64,000 bases of DNA from Strigamia acuminata (Eukaryota; Arthropoda; Chilopoda; Geophilomorpha; Linotaeniidae): the NCBI GenBank assembly GCA_949358305.1, contig OX442321.1, forward strand, positions 6,969,605 to 7,033,604, given 5' to 3'. The position numbers were made by a program, and so were the translations under genes. The notes under the pieces were generated by a model that was not told the origin of the DNA, searched no databases, and saw only the letters and a list, made by a program, of their open reading frames with translations. This document shows, piece after piece, positions 20,581 to 32,518 of the stretch. The stretch's first letter is position 1; each line of letters begins with the position of its first letter.

Positions 20581-20719
20581 ATAGTTGACAGGACATTGGT
20601 AGATACATGGCTGAAAAATTTGTAGTGAGTTAGTCATGGATTGTATTGTTACTATCCAAAGTTTGGCAATTTGTATTCTGTTAGAACTAGAATAAACCAT
20701 GGTTTTCGAATGTGCTGCC
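20581..20719 (-). other. IR-1 5' flank
   Basis: The frame of exon 1 stays open about 47 codons upstream with further ATGs (for example the one beginning MTNSLQIF). It could be 5' untranslated region or an N-terminal extension; the signal-peptide position favours the downstream ATG. No clear TATA box. Confidence 0.35.
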
Positions 20720-20810
20720 AACTATATGTTGGTGTTAAACGATATGGTTAAACTATATGTTGGTGTTAAACTATATGCTTAAACTATATGTTGGTGTTTA
20801 ACTATATGCC
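20720..20810. repeat. Short tandem repeat, about 31 bp x 3
   Basis: Unit AACTATATGTTGGTGTTAAA followed by CTATATGCTT-like sequence, three copies, upstream of IR-1. Single or partial units occur upstream of the other exon-1 relics (about 25850 and 27200). Confidence 0.8.
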
Positions 20811-21031
20811 ATTCAGCCCCAATACAATTTTGTCCACTGTAAGTAACTTCATTCTGTTTTATATTTTACCTTGCATTAAATTTAGCTTTAAATATATTAA
20901 AAACTTCCCCAAAATAACCTCCTACCATCACTGAATTGTTTACATCAGTCAATGAAATATTACTACTGTATGTAATACATTAATTATGGAATAACAACAT
21001 GCTCGCGTGATTGCATCGATAAGAATGACTA

Positions 21032-21593
21032 CCGTCTTCCCTCGAATATAACGTCATGACGTTATATTCAAGTTTTTTCAAAAATTGCTGTTTTTGAAAG
21101 TTTTAGCGATTTTTCGAATATAACGTCACTTCCAATATAACGTCATGACGTTGTATTCGAATACAACGTCATGACGCTATATTCGAGTGCATTGATGGGT
21201 GCGATGCCGGGAAGGGGTGCGGGGTGCGCTTTTACCAGAAAAACGAATTTGACACGTATTTGACACAAATTTGATACGAATTTGATACGAATTGGACACG
21301 AATTTAAAACTTACTGTATGTTTTTGTTAGGCTTCACCTCAAGGTGGCGCCCACTACCTCCCTCCCTCCCCCCGCCCAACCAATTATCACCTTGTTATTT
21401 TAATCCTTTTGGTGAAGTGTGATGAATATTATGCTGTTAAAATGATTTGAGTAATAAAATAACTACTTTTTTGAAAGTGAAATTTTTAATAAAATTAACT
21501 TTGTCCAATTTACATACTCAACTTCTGATTTTTCAGAAGTTGCATGAAAAAGTACGAATATAACGTCATGACGTTATATTCGAGGGAAGACGG
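21032..21593. mobile_element. TA-flanked MITE with CRE-like palindromic TIRs
   Basis: Ends are CCGTCTTCCCTCGAATATAA and its inverse; the TIR is about 38 bp and itself contains the self-complementary core AATATAACGTCATGACGTTATATT. TA flanks both sides (21030-21031 and 21594-21595). Two further ACGTCATGACG palindromes lie at about 21139-21175. No transposase. Confidence 0.88.
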
Positions 21594-21675
21594 TAGGTGC
21601 ATTCACACCTGTAGTCACGTGCCTTTATTCAGTGGCGTTACCTAGTGGTAACATTATGCAACACAAGGTCGTTGC

Positions 21676-22008
21676 GTGTCTCAAGGACACTACAATCTGT
21701 TCTCATCTTCGGAATCTGAAAGCGATGTTGATCGTACTGAACCTGCACCAAAACGAAGGCGAAAGGAAGGATTAGAATGGAACAAGCTAACCACTTATGC
21801 GAATTCTGGTGAAGCTTTACAAGCTTTGAAAAGCGAGAAGACATGGATAATGAGAAGGCGGTACCAAATGAGTATTGGTGAAAAAATTTTTTTATGACTG
21901 CCGCTATTCGAATGATTGCAGCGCAAAGAAATACGTTTTGTTGTCGCCAACTTCCGATAAAAGAAAACGGGGTAGGCCTTCTAAAGCCACAAAGGCACTA
22001 TTGAGATA
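21676..22008 (+). pseudogene. Degraded small coding segment, FLYWCH/zinc-finger-like
   Basis: Two plus-strand frames follow each other across a T-run near 21888-21895: an acidic/basic N-terminal part (SSSESESDVDRTEPAPKRRR), then WIMRRRYQ...GEKIF, and after a frame change DCRYSNDCSAKKYVLL and KRKRGRPSKATKALLR then a stop. The spaced cysteines and the basic GRPSK motif recall DNA-binding modules of FLYWCH or transposon-derived type; this is a weak resemblance. It lies in the 1.2-kb insertion and appears frameshifted. Confidence 0.35.
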
Positions 22009-22641
22009 ATTTTTGATTTTAGTGAAGAATACAGTAATTTATAGTGTCAAATAAAATAAAATAGTGTAAAAAATTTAGTGTGTTGTTAAGTAATCTGTAG
22101 TGTAAAATTGGAAAAAATAGTGAGGAGAAAAGTAGTGCAAACGAAAATCACTTTTAGTGAAAAACTAAGAATAAATAGTGTGCCAATAAATACAACCCTT
22201 AATTAACAAGTACTAGCTTTATTTTCCTCCCAAAAAGCTGGTGTTCCCTGTCCTTTTGGATATCTTTAATATTATTGTTTCCATTTTTAAAATAAATTAA
22301 GTAATCTAATAATACAATACAACTCACAGATTGACGATCAAACTGATCACAACTTAGTTGTAAAAAAGACTTTCTTGGAACAATTCTCGGCCATTTGTAT
22401 CCTAAATACCAACATTCGTTCCGCAATATGAAACGTTTAGAGATATAGTAAGAGAAAATCTCCCCACTATTAATCTCAACAAATGAAAATCGATTATACT
22501 GCACAAGAAAATACTTTTAAAAAAATGTGTTAACTTACATGTTTGAAGCGATATTATTATGAGTACAACATGAATATACTTAAAACAGAAAGTTATCAAT
22601 ACCTCACAATAAATGAATACAATAGTAAATAGTTGTGTCAA

Positions 22642-23217
22642 AATTGTGAATAGCGAAAAGTATTAACTGTGCTTCGCTCCTAAATTCACTAATGACGATA
22701 TGTATTGAAAAGCATTATCGATTTAACAAAACAAAATGTTTGACAAGCATTAAACTGATGAAAATGTTTTGGTAAACAACACTCTTGAGAATTGCTGATA
22801 AAAAGTAAATTGAGTTTTAATGGTCTTTGTGAATTCAATTCTACATAGGCCTACAACTTATTGCCTGTTTATTGCTATTCTACGGATACATGATAATCGG
22901 AGCTGAAATGGTTGATCTATATTTTGCGCCTTAATTTAGCTGACAATAGGTGATTGGATTAGTTTGAGTTACACTGTTCTGCAATATTAAAATGCAACAG
23001 ACAAAAGTAGGTGCAACAATTCAAAATGAGAGAAAGAGATATTTGCAGTTAAAAATAAATTTATCAATAATTACTTCAAACACACTTGATAAATAATTGA
23101 AACAACGGGCAAATTTAACTGGAAAGTTGTGTGAACTGTACTCAACTTAATAATAAATACAATTGATAAAAGTTAGGTGCCACAATTCATAAATAGTTCA
23201 ACAAGTAGATATTGAAT
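22642..23217. other. IR-2 3' flank
   Basis: AT-rich spacer shared with the flanks of the other IR genes. It includes a diverged copy of the exon-10 end (TTTATCAATAATTACTTCAAAC near 23050), apparently a duplication scar. No gene seen. Confidence 0.5.
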
Positions 23218-25394
23218 TCACAAACTGAATTTATCAATAATTAGCTCAAATATACCAATAATTAAAGACATTAAAATTGCGCCCATTAAAATAACAAAAG
23301 GTCCAATTATTTGACCAAACGACACGGGATTGAATTGATTTTCTAAACATCCAGGCACCTTCGGAAAGTAACGTTGAAACTCCGCTGATAAAATTCCATA
23401 CTGCTTCAATAATAAAATTCTGTTTACAAAAAAACATTAATTAAACTGATGCAATAGTTTCTCAACTTTGGTTTGCTACACATAATAGCTGAAATTTGTT
23501 TACATGTAATTGAAATATTCGGCATACGGGAAATGTTTCGAATATCCTAATGATGTAGACTGCCTGTTGACGTACTGAGGTGCGACAGCAAAGTTGCAGT
23601 TATTTTGAATGATACGTTCCGCAATTTGAAATGGTTGTATAAAACCAAATTTTCCATTATACAGCAACTCAATCCCTTCTTTTAGAGATCTAACTTTTGA
23701 CACAGGCCAATTTTCATATGGTGGTTTCTATTAAAGATATCTATTTTAACTAATACAAATAAAATAAATAAAATAATACCTGAAATATTTCTTCCGTAAT
23801 AGTGCCTTTATAAATCACTGGCAAAAACTCATTCTTCATAAACATTTCACCAAGGGAAGAAAAAGGGACTTTGGTGTCTTTTGTTGCAAGCAAAGAAGTC
23901 AAAATTGAATTGTGACTAATAAACATCAACATGGAAAAAACTATGTAGATTCCAAAAACAAGTTTCATGCACTTCAATGATATACTGTTTAAGTTGCCTA
24001 AATAAAAAGAAAACGTTTACTTTATTTGCCTCTATTGTTCTTAAAACCATTTAAACCTTGTAAGACAATTGGCCAACATAGAAATAACTCGTCACTGAAA
24101 TTTCGAAAATGCTTTCTACGGGAAACGTAATTTGCCAAAACGTTGACTGAAATAACTAAAAGGTTTATCGCAAATACGCACAGCCACATTTCACCACTAA
24201 ACGGTTGCAAATGAAAACTATAATTGTATTCGTGTTCATCTATTTTTCTGTATATAATCATGTTCATTTCTGAATAAAATTCTGGTGAAAAGTTTACATA
24301 GTCTGTTCTCTGTCTGGTCATGCTAAGCCCACAACCAACGTCAGCTGTCTAAACAAAATAAGAAGACTTCAATATTCCTAATATAAATTAAGCTGAATGT
24401 GACGTATAATACACACCCCTTGTGCAAGATCACCGATCATCCCTGTCCAACTTCCATTTATAAAGGTCCCAAATTGATTATCTTTGCTCCGAATGATTTT
24501 AAAACTTGGTTTTAAGCAATTTATAATGTCAATCAGTTGACACATGCTAGCAAATAACTTAATTCTTTTTTTTATAATTTACCTTGTGTTAAAATGAGTT
24601 TTAAAAATGTTAAAAACTTCTCCAAAAAAACCTCCTAGTGTAAGTAAATTGTTTACGTAGGTTAAAAGAAAATTTGGCGGAGCCTAAAAAAAAAAACGTT
24701 TAAAGAGTAGCCAGTTTAGCCAAAATATGCGAGTTAACTTCTTCAAAATCGTTTCTTCCAAAAAAAAAAAAAAATAAAGTGCCTTGCTCGTTATAACGAA
24801 TCGCAAGGGATCAGAGAAATCGGTTTGTTATAATGAAAGTTTGTGATATCAAATACTTTTAACATCGTGTTCTAAGGTCAACGAACCAACCAACAAAAAA
24901 TTCGTTATATGGCAGTTCGTTATAATAAGGTTCGACTGTACATGCATTTTCGAATTTTCAAAGAAACGGGTTTTGAAGAAGTAGAATCCTTACGTACATT
25001 AACAGCTGTTATCTTTATTTTCCTTTCAAAAAACTGTCTTCCTCCGTCCTTTTGGATAACCCTAATCTTGTATTTTGCCAAATTTAGAATAAACACTTAA
25101 AAATTAATCACATTGAACTCAACTTACAGATTGATTATCACAAGTTAATTGTAAAAGAGAATATCTTACATCAATTCTCTGCCATTTGTGTCCTAAATAT
25201 TCAAATTTGTTCTGCAATATAAAACATTTATTGACCTGGTGAAAGAAAATTTCCCAACAACAATTGGCACATGAAAATAAATTGAAATTGAAAACAAAAT
25301 ACTTAAAGTTTATCAATATCTTACAATAGCAACACTTTCCCGAAAAACACCTAAAAATAAACTCAAACATTCTTTAAATTTGCAATTAAAAAAT
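23218..25394 (-). CDS. IR-2: ionotropic receptor, exons 2-10 intact, first exon damaged
   Basis: Exons 25394-25325, 25211-25128, 25066-24998, 24683-24583, 24504-24417, 24348-24057, 23997-23780, 23727-23504 and 23419-23218 match IR-1 in length and phase; exon 10 is one codon shorter, as in most copies. S1, M1, pore, M2, S2 and M3 are open, with the same GSWTGMIGDL, WLCVFAINLLVISVNVLANY and IIGPFVILMGAI motifs. The exon-1 equivalent (25712-25657) has ACG instead of the IR-1 ATG and AT instead of the GT donor. It is either a recent pseudogene or uses another first exon. Confidence 0.75.
24777..24938. mobile_element. Tigger-like MITE in IR-2 intron 4
   Basis: Same element and position as in IR-1. 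The right end (GGTTCGACTG then TA) is intact and the left end degenerate (AGTGCCTTGCTCG). Shortened inside. Confidence 0.8.
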
Positions 25395-25656
25395 CTGCGT
25401 GAAAAATTACCACGATTCGAAATTAAAGTCCTGACAGAAAATCCAACGCGGTTGAGCTGCAAACATCTTGTCTCACAACCGAGACTAAACACTAGAAATA
25501 AATTCCTACAGTATTTCAATTTCTTACATCAGTTACTTAGCTTACGTGTATGAAGAAGAGATACGTTTATGAGTATGTGGAGATACATATCAGCAATAGT
25601 AGGTAAATATTAGTACAATATGCGTATGAACAGCTCTAACGTAGTTACTCTAGTAT

Positions 25657-25712
25657 CTGCTGCTTAAAACTACGCAAAGTGATAAAAACGTAATGAGTTT
25701 TAACACGTGCGT
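25657..25712 (-). pseudogene. IR-2 exon 1 relic
   Basis: Homologous to the IR-1 signal-peptide exon (HVLKLITFLSLCVVLSS) but the start codon is ACG and the donor reads AT. The frame is open upstream to other ATGs near 25769, which could start translation but would bury the hydrophobic stretch. Confidence 0.65.
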
Positions 25713-25869
25713 ATAGTTGACAGGACATTGGTGGATACATGGCTGAAAAATTCGTAGTGAGTTAGTCATAGATTGTATTGTTTCTATCCAAAGTTTAGTA
25801 ATTTGTATTCTGTTAGAACTAGAATAAACCATGGTTTTCCAATGTGCTGTCAACTATATGTTGGTGTTA

Positions 25870-26255
25870 AACTACTGTATACAGGGTGGAAGAAAAGTCT
25901 GTTCCCTTCACATATTTCCTGAGCAATTGCATCTAGGCCAACTTTGAAGAAGCGATCGTATAGAAAGTTGGGTAAGAGCAATCCAATGATGTCATAAAAT
26001 TTGACCTTGAAGGCCATTTTCAAGGCCATTTTCACTTGCTAACTTCTAAACCAATCACGTTAGAGCAAAATTTCTAATTACAAAGTTGTAGAGCATCATC
26101 AACTTAGTAATATTCAATTTATCTTAGTCATCTTCAGTTAAATGATTTCTTTTTAAAAAGGAAACAAATCAGAAAAAAATCAGCAAAGTGAAATTTTTTA
26201 TTCTTGTGAAAAAAAAATTATTGAGGCATTTAAAACAGATTTTTTCTTGTATCTT
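25870..26255. other. Mariner-like remnant
   Basis: Begins with a terminus of the type TACAGGGTGGAAGAAAAGTC near 25880 and includes short direct repeats (GGCCATTTTCA). No transposase frame. Confidence 0.45.
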
Positions 26256-26382
26256 AGCCAAATGCCACGTCATCTAATATCGTAATATTAGCTAAATGCC
26301 TCGTCATCTAATATCGTCACCTTAGTAGCCAAATGTCTCGTCATTAAATATCGTCACCTTGGTAGCCAAATGCCTCGTCTAG
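26256..26382. repeat. Minisatellite, about 37 bp x 3.5
   Basis: Unit AGCCAAATGCCTCGTCATCT followed by AATATCGTCACCTTAGT-like sequence, three full copies and a partial fourth, 80-90% alike by eye. Confidence 0.85.
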
Positions 26383-26405
26383 TATCTCTAGTATCTGCTG
26401 CTTAA

Positions 26406-27005
26406 CCCTCCCCACCCCAACCTAGGGTCAATTTTGACCCCGGAAAGTGTTTTTTGATTTTTTTTCTATTAAAAAAAATGTTTTTCTTTCTGATTTTTTT
26501 TGTATTTTGCTTTTTCATCATTTAAAACAATTAGAACAATATGGGGACGGATAATTTTAATTTTTTTTTTTTGCTAACAACATCAATTTTGGGCTAAAAA
26601 CACAATTTTAAGGTCGAAAATGTTATGTTTTGGTCCAAACTAATTTTGTTTTTAACTAAAATCATCGATTTATTTCCTAAAACCATCGATTTTTTGAGGA
26701 CGAACTGGTGCATGGCCGGTATCGTACCGTCCGTGTGTTGCGGTAATTCGTGATGCGATATTGTTGTTGTTGCCACTTTACCTTTATTACAAATATAGTA
26801 TTTTGTTATTGTTAGATCTAATGTAATCACATTAGATCCAAAAATACCAAAATAACTGATATTTGATGAAAAATAAACAGAAAAAGGATCGAGCGAATTT
26901 GGACATGTACATGCGTCCATGTGCTTTGGCGGCCATCTTTGTTGGGGTCAAAAATGACCCGGGTTGGGTGAGTAGGGATTTTTTTTTAGGTTGGGGCTGC
27001 TAGGG
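26406..27005. mobile_element. piggyBac-like non-autonomous element (TTAA duplication)
   Basis: Flanked by TTAA at 26402-26405 and 27006-27009. Ends are CCCTCCCCACCCCAACCTA and, inverted, CCCTAGCAGCCCCAACCTA. CCC termini plus TTAA are diagnostic of piggyBac-type transposition. GGGTCAATTTTGACCC-type palindromes lie just inside both ends. It is 600 bp; the longest frame (minus, 26594-26920) shows no transposase similarity. It split a second copy of the IR exon-1 region. Confidence 0.9.
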
Positions 27006-27009
27006 TTAA

Positions 27010-27880
27010 AACTACGCAAAGTGATAAAAATTTAATGAGTTTTAACACGTGCGTATAGTTGACAGGACATTGGTGGATACATGGCTGAAAAATTTGTAGT
27101 GAGATAAGTCATGGATTGTATTGTTTCTATTCAAAGTTTGACAATTTGTATTCTGTTAGAACTAGAATAAACCATGGTTTTCCAATGTGCTGTCAACTAT
27201 ATGTTGGTGTTAAACTATATGCACACTTCTGCAAATTTGAATTTTTTCTTCAGATTCTGTTAGTATTCAGTTAATATTCATTTGTAACACAAATTATCAT
27301 TTATATTGGTTTGCAACTAATTCTAGGCAGTATGCTGCCAACTTGACGCTGGAATGCACTCACCCAATTTTGCTGTATCTTAAACGGTTTAAAAGTACAA
27401 AATGACCTTGAAGATGACCTACTGGGTTAAATTTAAATTTACCACTGGATAACCCACCATCGCCTTCCTATTTGACCACATCAATAGAATTGATATATCT
27501 TCAGCCATTTTCAAGAAAAAAAAGTGTTTCCAGACTTTTGACTCACCCTGTAAGTTATATCCACTACATCCATAAAAAATTCAAATTTTTATCATTTTAG
27601 GAGGCAAAATTACAACTCTTTTTCAATAACGCAAAATATGTATTAGGGCAGAATGAAAACCACAGATGTTAGTATGAAAATACTATGTTGGCTCTTCTTT
27701 TTACTATATTGAATGCTTCTAATGTTTGAGTCTTCAAATCAACACATTTTTTAGCATTATTTGGAATGATAGTCCCACTGCAGCACAACTCTAAAATCCT
27801 GAAGCAGATAAACAAATTGGGAACTCGAGAGAAATTTGGTTACAAATTTTCCACTAAACTCGCTACACCCTGACTAGCCA
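27010..27880. other. Second exon-1 relic and transposon remnants
   Basis: 27010-27065 repeats the exon-1 sequence of IR-2 (with ACG at the start position). 27361-27552 is a diverged copy of the arm of the 16721 element plus its GACTCACCCTGTA end. No intact gene. Confidence 0.55.
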
Positions 27881-27938
27881 TTCAGCCCCAATACAATTTT
27901 GTCCACTGCAAGTAACTTCATTCTGTTTTATATTTTAC

Positions 27939-28269
27939 CTTGCATTAAATTTAGCTTTAAATATATTAAAAACTTCCCCAAAATAACCTCCTACCATCAC
28001 TGAATTGTTTACATCAGTCAATGAAATATTACTACTGTATGTAATACGTCATTAATTAACAAGTACTAGCTTTATTTTCCTCCCAGAAAAATGGTGTTCC
28101 CTGAACTTTTGGATATCTTTAATATTATTGTTTCCATTTTTAAAAATAAATTAAGTAATCTAATAATACAACTCACAGATTGATGATCACATTGATCACA
28201 AATTAGTTGTAAAAAAGACTTTCTTGGAACAATTCTCGGCTATTTGTATCCTAAATACCAACATTCGTT
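27939..28269 (-). pseudogene. IR subfamily-2 fragment b
   Basis: Exon-5 homologue 28034-27939, exon-4-like sequence about 28055-28140, exon-3 homologue 28269-28177. The Trp codon of the exon-3 motif is TAG here, where fragment a has TGG. Exons 6-10 are absent. It keeps the uninterrupted version of the site that carries the 1.2-kb insertion in fragment a. Confidence 0.75.
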
Positions 28270-28490
28270 CTGCAATATGAAACATTTAGTGATATAGTAA
28301 GAGAAAATCTCCCCACTAATCTCAACAAATGAAAATCGATTATATTGCACAAGAAAATACTTATAACAAAAAAATGTAATAACTTACATGTTTGAAGCGA
28401 TATAATTATGAGTACAACATGAATATACTTAAAACAGAAAGTTATCAATACCTCACAATAAATGAATTCAATAGTAAATAGTTGTGTCAA

Positions 28491-29048
28491 AATTGTGAAT
28501 AGCGAGAAGTATTAACTGTGCTTCGCTCCTAAAATACGATATGTATTGAAAAGCATTATCGATTTAACGAAACAGAATGTTTGACAAGCATTAAGCTGAT
28601 GAAAATGTTTTGGTAAACAACACTCTTGAGAATTGCTGATAAAAAGTGAATTGAGTTTTAATGGTCTTTGTGAATTCAATTCTACAACTTATTGCCTGTT
28701 TATTGCTATTCTACGGATATATGATAATCGGAGCTGAAATGGTTGATCTATACTTTGCGCCTTAATTTAACTGACAATAGGTGATTGGATTAGTTTGAGT
28801 TAGACTGTTCTGCAATATTGAAATGTAACAGACAAAAGTAGGTGCAACGATTCAAAAAGAAAAAGAGATATTTGCAGTTAAAAATAAATTTATCAATAAT
28901 TACTTCAAACACACACTTGATAAATAATTCAAACAACGGGCAAATTTAACTGGAAAGTTGTGTGAACTGTACTCAACTTAATAATAAATACAATTGATGA
29001 AAGTTAGGTGCCACAATTCATAAAAAGTTCAACAAGTGCATATTGAAT
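28491..29048. other. IR-3 3' flank
   Basis: Closely repeats 22642-23217. No gene seen. Confidence 0.5.
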
Positions 29049-31250
29049 TCACAAAATGAATTTATCAATAATTAGTTCTAATATACCAATAATTAAAGAC
29101 ATTAAAATTGCGACCATTAAGATAACAAAAGGTCCAATTATTTGACCAAACGACACGGGATTGAATTGATTTTCTGAACATCCAGACGGCTTCTGAAAGT
29201 AACGTTGATACTCCACTGATAAAATTCCATACTGCTTCAATAATAAACTTCTGTTTACAAAATAAACATTAATTAAACTCATGCAATAGTTTCTCAACTT
29301 TGGTTTGCTACATAATAGCTGAAATTTGTTTACATGTAATTGAAATATTCGGCATACGGGAAATGTTTCGAATAACCTAATGATACAGACTGCCTGTTGA
29401 TGTATTGAGGTGCGACAGCAAAGTTGCAGTTCTTTTGAATGATACGTTCCACAAGTTGAAATGGTAGTATAAAACCAAATTTTCCATTATCCACCAACTC
29501 AATCCCTTCTTTTAGACCTCTAACTTTTGACACAGGCCAAATTTCATATGGTGGTTTCTATTATAAAAATCTACTTTAACTGATACACTTAAAATTAATA
29601 AAATAATACCTGGAATATTTCTTCCCCATTACCGCCCTTAAAAACCACTGGCAAAAACTCATCCTTCATAAACATTTCACCAAGGGAGGAAAAAGGGACT
29701 TTGGTGTGTTTTGTTGCAAGCAAAGAAGTCAATATTGAATTGTGACTAATAAATATCAACATGGAAAAAACTATGTAGATTACAAAAACAAGCTTCATGC
29801 ATTTCAATGTTAAAATGTTAAAGTTGCCTAAATGAAAACAGAACGTTTACTTTATTTGCATCTATTGTTCTTAAAACCATTCAAACCTTGTAAGACAATT
29901 GGCCAACAGAGAAATAACTCGTCACTGAAATTCCGAAAAGGCTTTCTACGGGAAACGTAATTTGCCAAAACGTTGACTGAAATAACTAAAAGGTTTATCG
30001 CAAATACGCACAACCACATTTCACCACTAAACGGTTGCGAATAGAAACTGTAATTGTTTTCGTGTTCATCTATTTTTCTGTACATAATCTTCTGCATTTC
30101 TGAATAAAATTCTGGTGAGAAGTTTATATATTCTCTTCTCTGTCTAGTAACGCTAATACCACAAGAAATGTCAGCTGTCTAAACAAAATAAGAAGACTTT
30201 AATATTCCTAATAAAACTTAAGCTGAATCTGACGTATAATACACACCCCTTCCGTAAGATCACCGATCATCCCTGTCCAACTTCCATTTATAAAAGTCCC
30301 AAATTGATTATCTTTGCTCCGAATGACTTTAAAACTTGGTTTTAAGCAATTGATAATGTCAATTAGTTGTCACACGCAAGCAAATAACTTAATTATTGTT
30401 TTATATTTTACCTTGTGTTAAATTGTTTTTTAAAAATGTTAAAAAATTCCCCAAAAAAACCTCCTACTGTAAGTGAATTATTTACGTAGATTAAAGGAAT
30501 GTATTGCGGTGCCTAAAAAAAACGTTTAAAGAAGAGCCAGTTTAGCGAAAATATGCGAGTTAATTTCTTCAAAATGGTTCCTCAGATGATCTCATTTCTT
30601 CCAAAAGTAAAAAAAACTACAGTCGTGCCTCGCTCGTTATAACGAATCGCAAGGGATCAGAGAACTCGGTTTGTTACAATGAAAATTTGTACTATCAAAT
30701 ATTTTTAACATGGTGTTCTAAAGTCAACCAACCAACCAACAAAAAATTCGTTATATGGCAGTTCGTTATAATAAGGTTCGACATGCATTTTCGAATTTTC
30801 AAAGAAACGGGTTTTGAAGAAGTAGAGCCCTTACGTACATGAGCAGCTGTTATCTTTATTTCCCTTTCAAAAAACTGTCTTCCTCCGTCCTTTTGACTTA
30901 CCCTAATCTTGTATTTTACCAAATTTAGAACAAACACTTAAAAATTAATCACTTTGAACTCAACTTACAGAGTGCTTGTCACAAGTTAATTGTAAAAGAG
31001 AATATCTTACATCAATTCTCTGCCATTTGTGTCCTAAATACTCAAATTCGTTCTGCAATATAAAACATTTATTGACCTGGTGAAAGAAAATTTCTCCAAC
31101 AACATCGACAAATGAAAATAAATTAAAATTGAAAACAAAATACTTAAAGTACAAGTATGATAAGTTTATCAATATCTTACAGTAGCAACACTTTCCCGAA
31201 AACCACCTAAAAATAAACTCAAACATTCTTTAAATTTGCAATTAAAAACT
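29049..31250 (-). CDS. IR-3: ionotropic receptor, exons 2-10 intact
   Basis: Exons 31250-31181, 31052-30969, 30907-30839, 30512-30412, 30334-30247, 30178-29887, 29827-29610, 29557-29334, 29250-29049. Lengths and phases equal those of IR-2. S1 to M3 motifs are preserved; M3 reads IIGPFVILMVAILMSLIIGI. The exon-1 equivalent near 31505-31560 has a deletion at its 3' end, no donor and no ATG at the expected place, so the 5' end is defective or replaced. Probable sensory cation channel gene or recent pseudogene. Confidence 0.72.
30620..30782. mobile_element. Tigger-like MITE in IR-3 intron 4
   Basis: Left end CAGTCGTGCCTCGCTCGTTA follows TA. The right end has lost its last bases (GGTTCGAC then ATGC). 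Confidence 0.8.
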
Positions 31251-31989
31251 CTGCTTGCAAATTACCACGATTCGAAATTAAAGTCCTGACGGAAATTCCA
31301 GCGCGGCTGCGCTGTGAACATCTCGTCGCACAACCGAGACTAAACTCTAGAAATAAATTCCTACAGTATTTCAATTTCTTACATCAGTTACTTAGCTTAC
31401 GTGTAAGAAGAAGAGATACGTTTATGAGTATGCGGAGATACATATCAGCAATATTATGTAAGTATTAGTACAATATGCGTATGAACAGATCTAACGTAGT
31501 TACTCTAATATCTACTCTAGTATCACAAAGTGATAAAATTTTAATGAGTTTTAACGGCAATTTTATGTGTTTTGTGTTCTATCAAGATCGATTTCATTTT
31601 ATAGATAAAAAAAAGAAAATATAACGACATAAACTTGCAGTAGCTCCATCCAAAATAATGATTAAATTTTCAATATATCGAGTAAAGCCTATTCGTTGCC
31701 ATGTTTTGGACACCATATTGGTTTATGTCGTTTTTAAACAGCACTATAGATAGATTGAACATAAAATGTAAACTGTATACAGTGAACTCCGTCTAGACCA
31801 GGCAAAACTCGGGGACCAAATCATCTAGCTCGAGAACCGAATATCGAGACACAAAGTTGGGGGGTATGACTAGTTCAATAACAAATTAGAAACGTTTCGA
31901 TCATTTGTTTGGAGCATAACGATCACGAATATAAGAAAACATTTCGCGAATAACAGATAGTGTGAAGTTTCAATGTATTAAATTAGTAA
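31251..31989. other. IR-3 5' flank with exon-1 relic
   Basis: 31560-31790 recurs at 59300-59560 at high similarity, so the two loci share a duplicated upstream block. Near 31780 a Tigger-like end, CAGTGAACTCCGTCTAGACC, is visible. No gene supported. Confidence 0.45.
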
Positions 31990-32182
31990 CTAAACTCTAT
32001 TCCAAAAAGTAATTGAAATACTCCCATTGGTTGGTTGGTGCTCTAGTTCAGTTGTGTATTGAATATGATGCTGTTTTCAGATTCCAGTAGACTTGTGCGA
32101 AGATTTTCAATGCATTTATACTGGTGTTATGAATCTCCCAACCAATGGGAGTATTTCAATTACTTTTTGGAATAGAGTTTAG
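31990..32182. mobile_element. Small TIR element, 193 bp
   Basis: The left end CTAAACTCTATTCCAAAAAG and the following 25-30 bp are repeated inverted at the right end to 32182 (GGAATAGAGTTTAG). No coding capacity. Confidence 0.88.
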
Positions 32183-32518
32183 CAGTGTCAAAATTTAAAT
32201 AGCAGGAATTATAAACTCTGCTTCGCTCCTAAATTCACTAATGAGGATTTGTATTGAAAAGCACTTAAGCTGTTTGATGAGCGGTTTAGCACAATCTCAC
32301 TTTGGAGAATCGCTGATGAAATTGAATTGACTTTTATTCCAATGATATGGTGTGTTTGCAATACAAGTGCATCAAATTACCATAACTGATTTGTGTACTT
32401 TTGAATGCGTACACATTGCCCAGAATGATGCAAAAGCCACTCGAAAAAATCAACGTAATAAAATCTGAACCATAGATGAGACGTTAAAGCATTTTGGAAA
32501 TTATATGGATCTTAAATT

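Larger units (their letters stand above)
20977..22198. mobile_element. 1.2-kb insertion absent from the paralogous site
   Basis: Fragment b reads straight from TATGTAATACGTCATTAATTAAC to the shared exon-4 region. Here that site is split, with TTAATTA at both edges, consistent with a target duplication of about 7 bp. The insert holds a palindromic MITE (21032-21593) and a degraded gene-like segment (21676-22008). No terminal inverted repeat was found at its outer ends. Confidence 0.7.
20870..22420 (-). pseudogene. IR subfamily-2 fragment a (5' half only)
   Basis: An exon-5 homologue (20965-20870, coding for a segment with NNSVMVGGYFGEVFNIF), exon-4-like sequence near 22199-22275 (QKDREHQLFGRKIKL) and an exon-3 homologue (22420-22328, WYLGYKWPRI). 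Exons 6-10 are missing. The exon-3 acceptor is mutated (CAG to CGG). A 1.2-kb insertion separates exons 4 and 5. Fragment b at 27.9-28.3 kb has the same exons without that insertion. Confidence 0.75.

Noticed and set aside
25657-25853. 67-codon frame at the IR-2 5' end as a separate small gene
   Set aside because: It is the exon-1 homologue of IR-1 plus its open upstream flank.
26256-26382. CRISPR-like array
   Set aside because: Contiguous minisatellite units with no unique spacers, in eukaryotic DNA.
26594-26920. 108-codon minus frame as a piggyBac transposase remnant
   Set aside because: No DDD motif or similarity; it lies in a short non-autonomous element.
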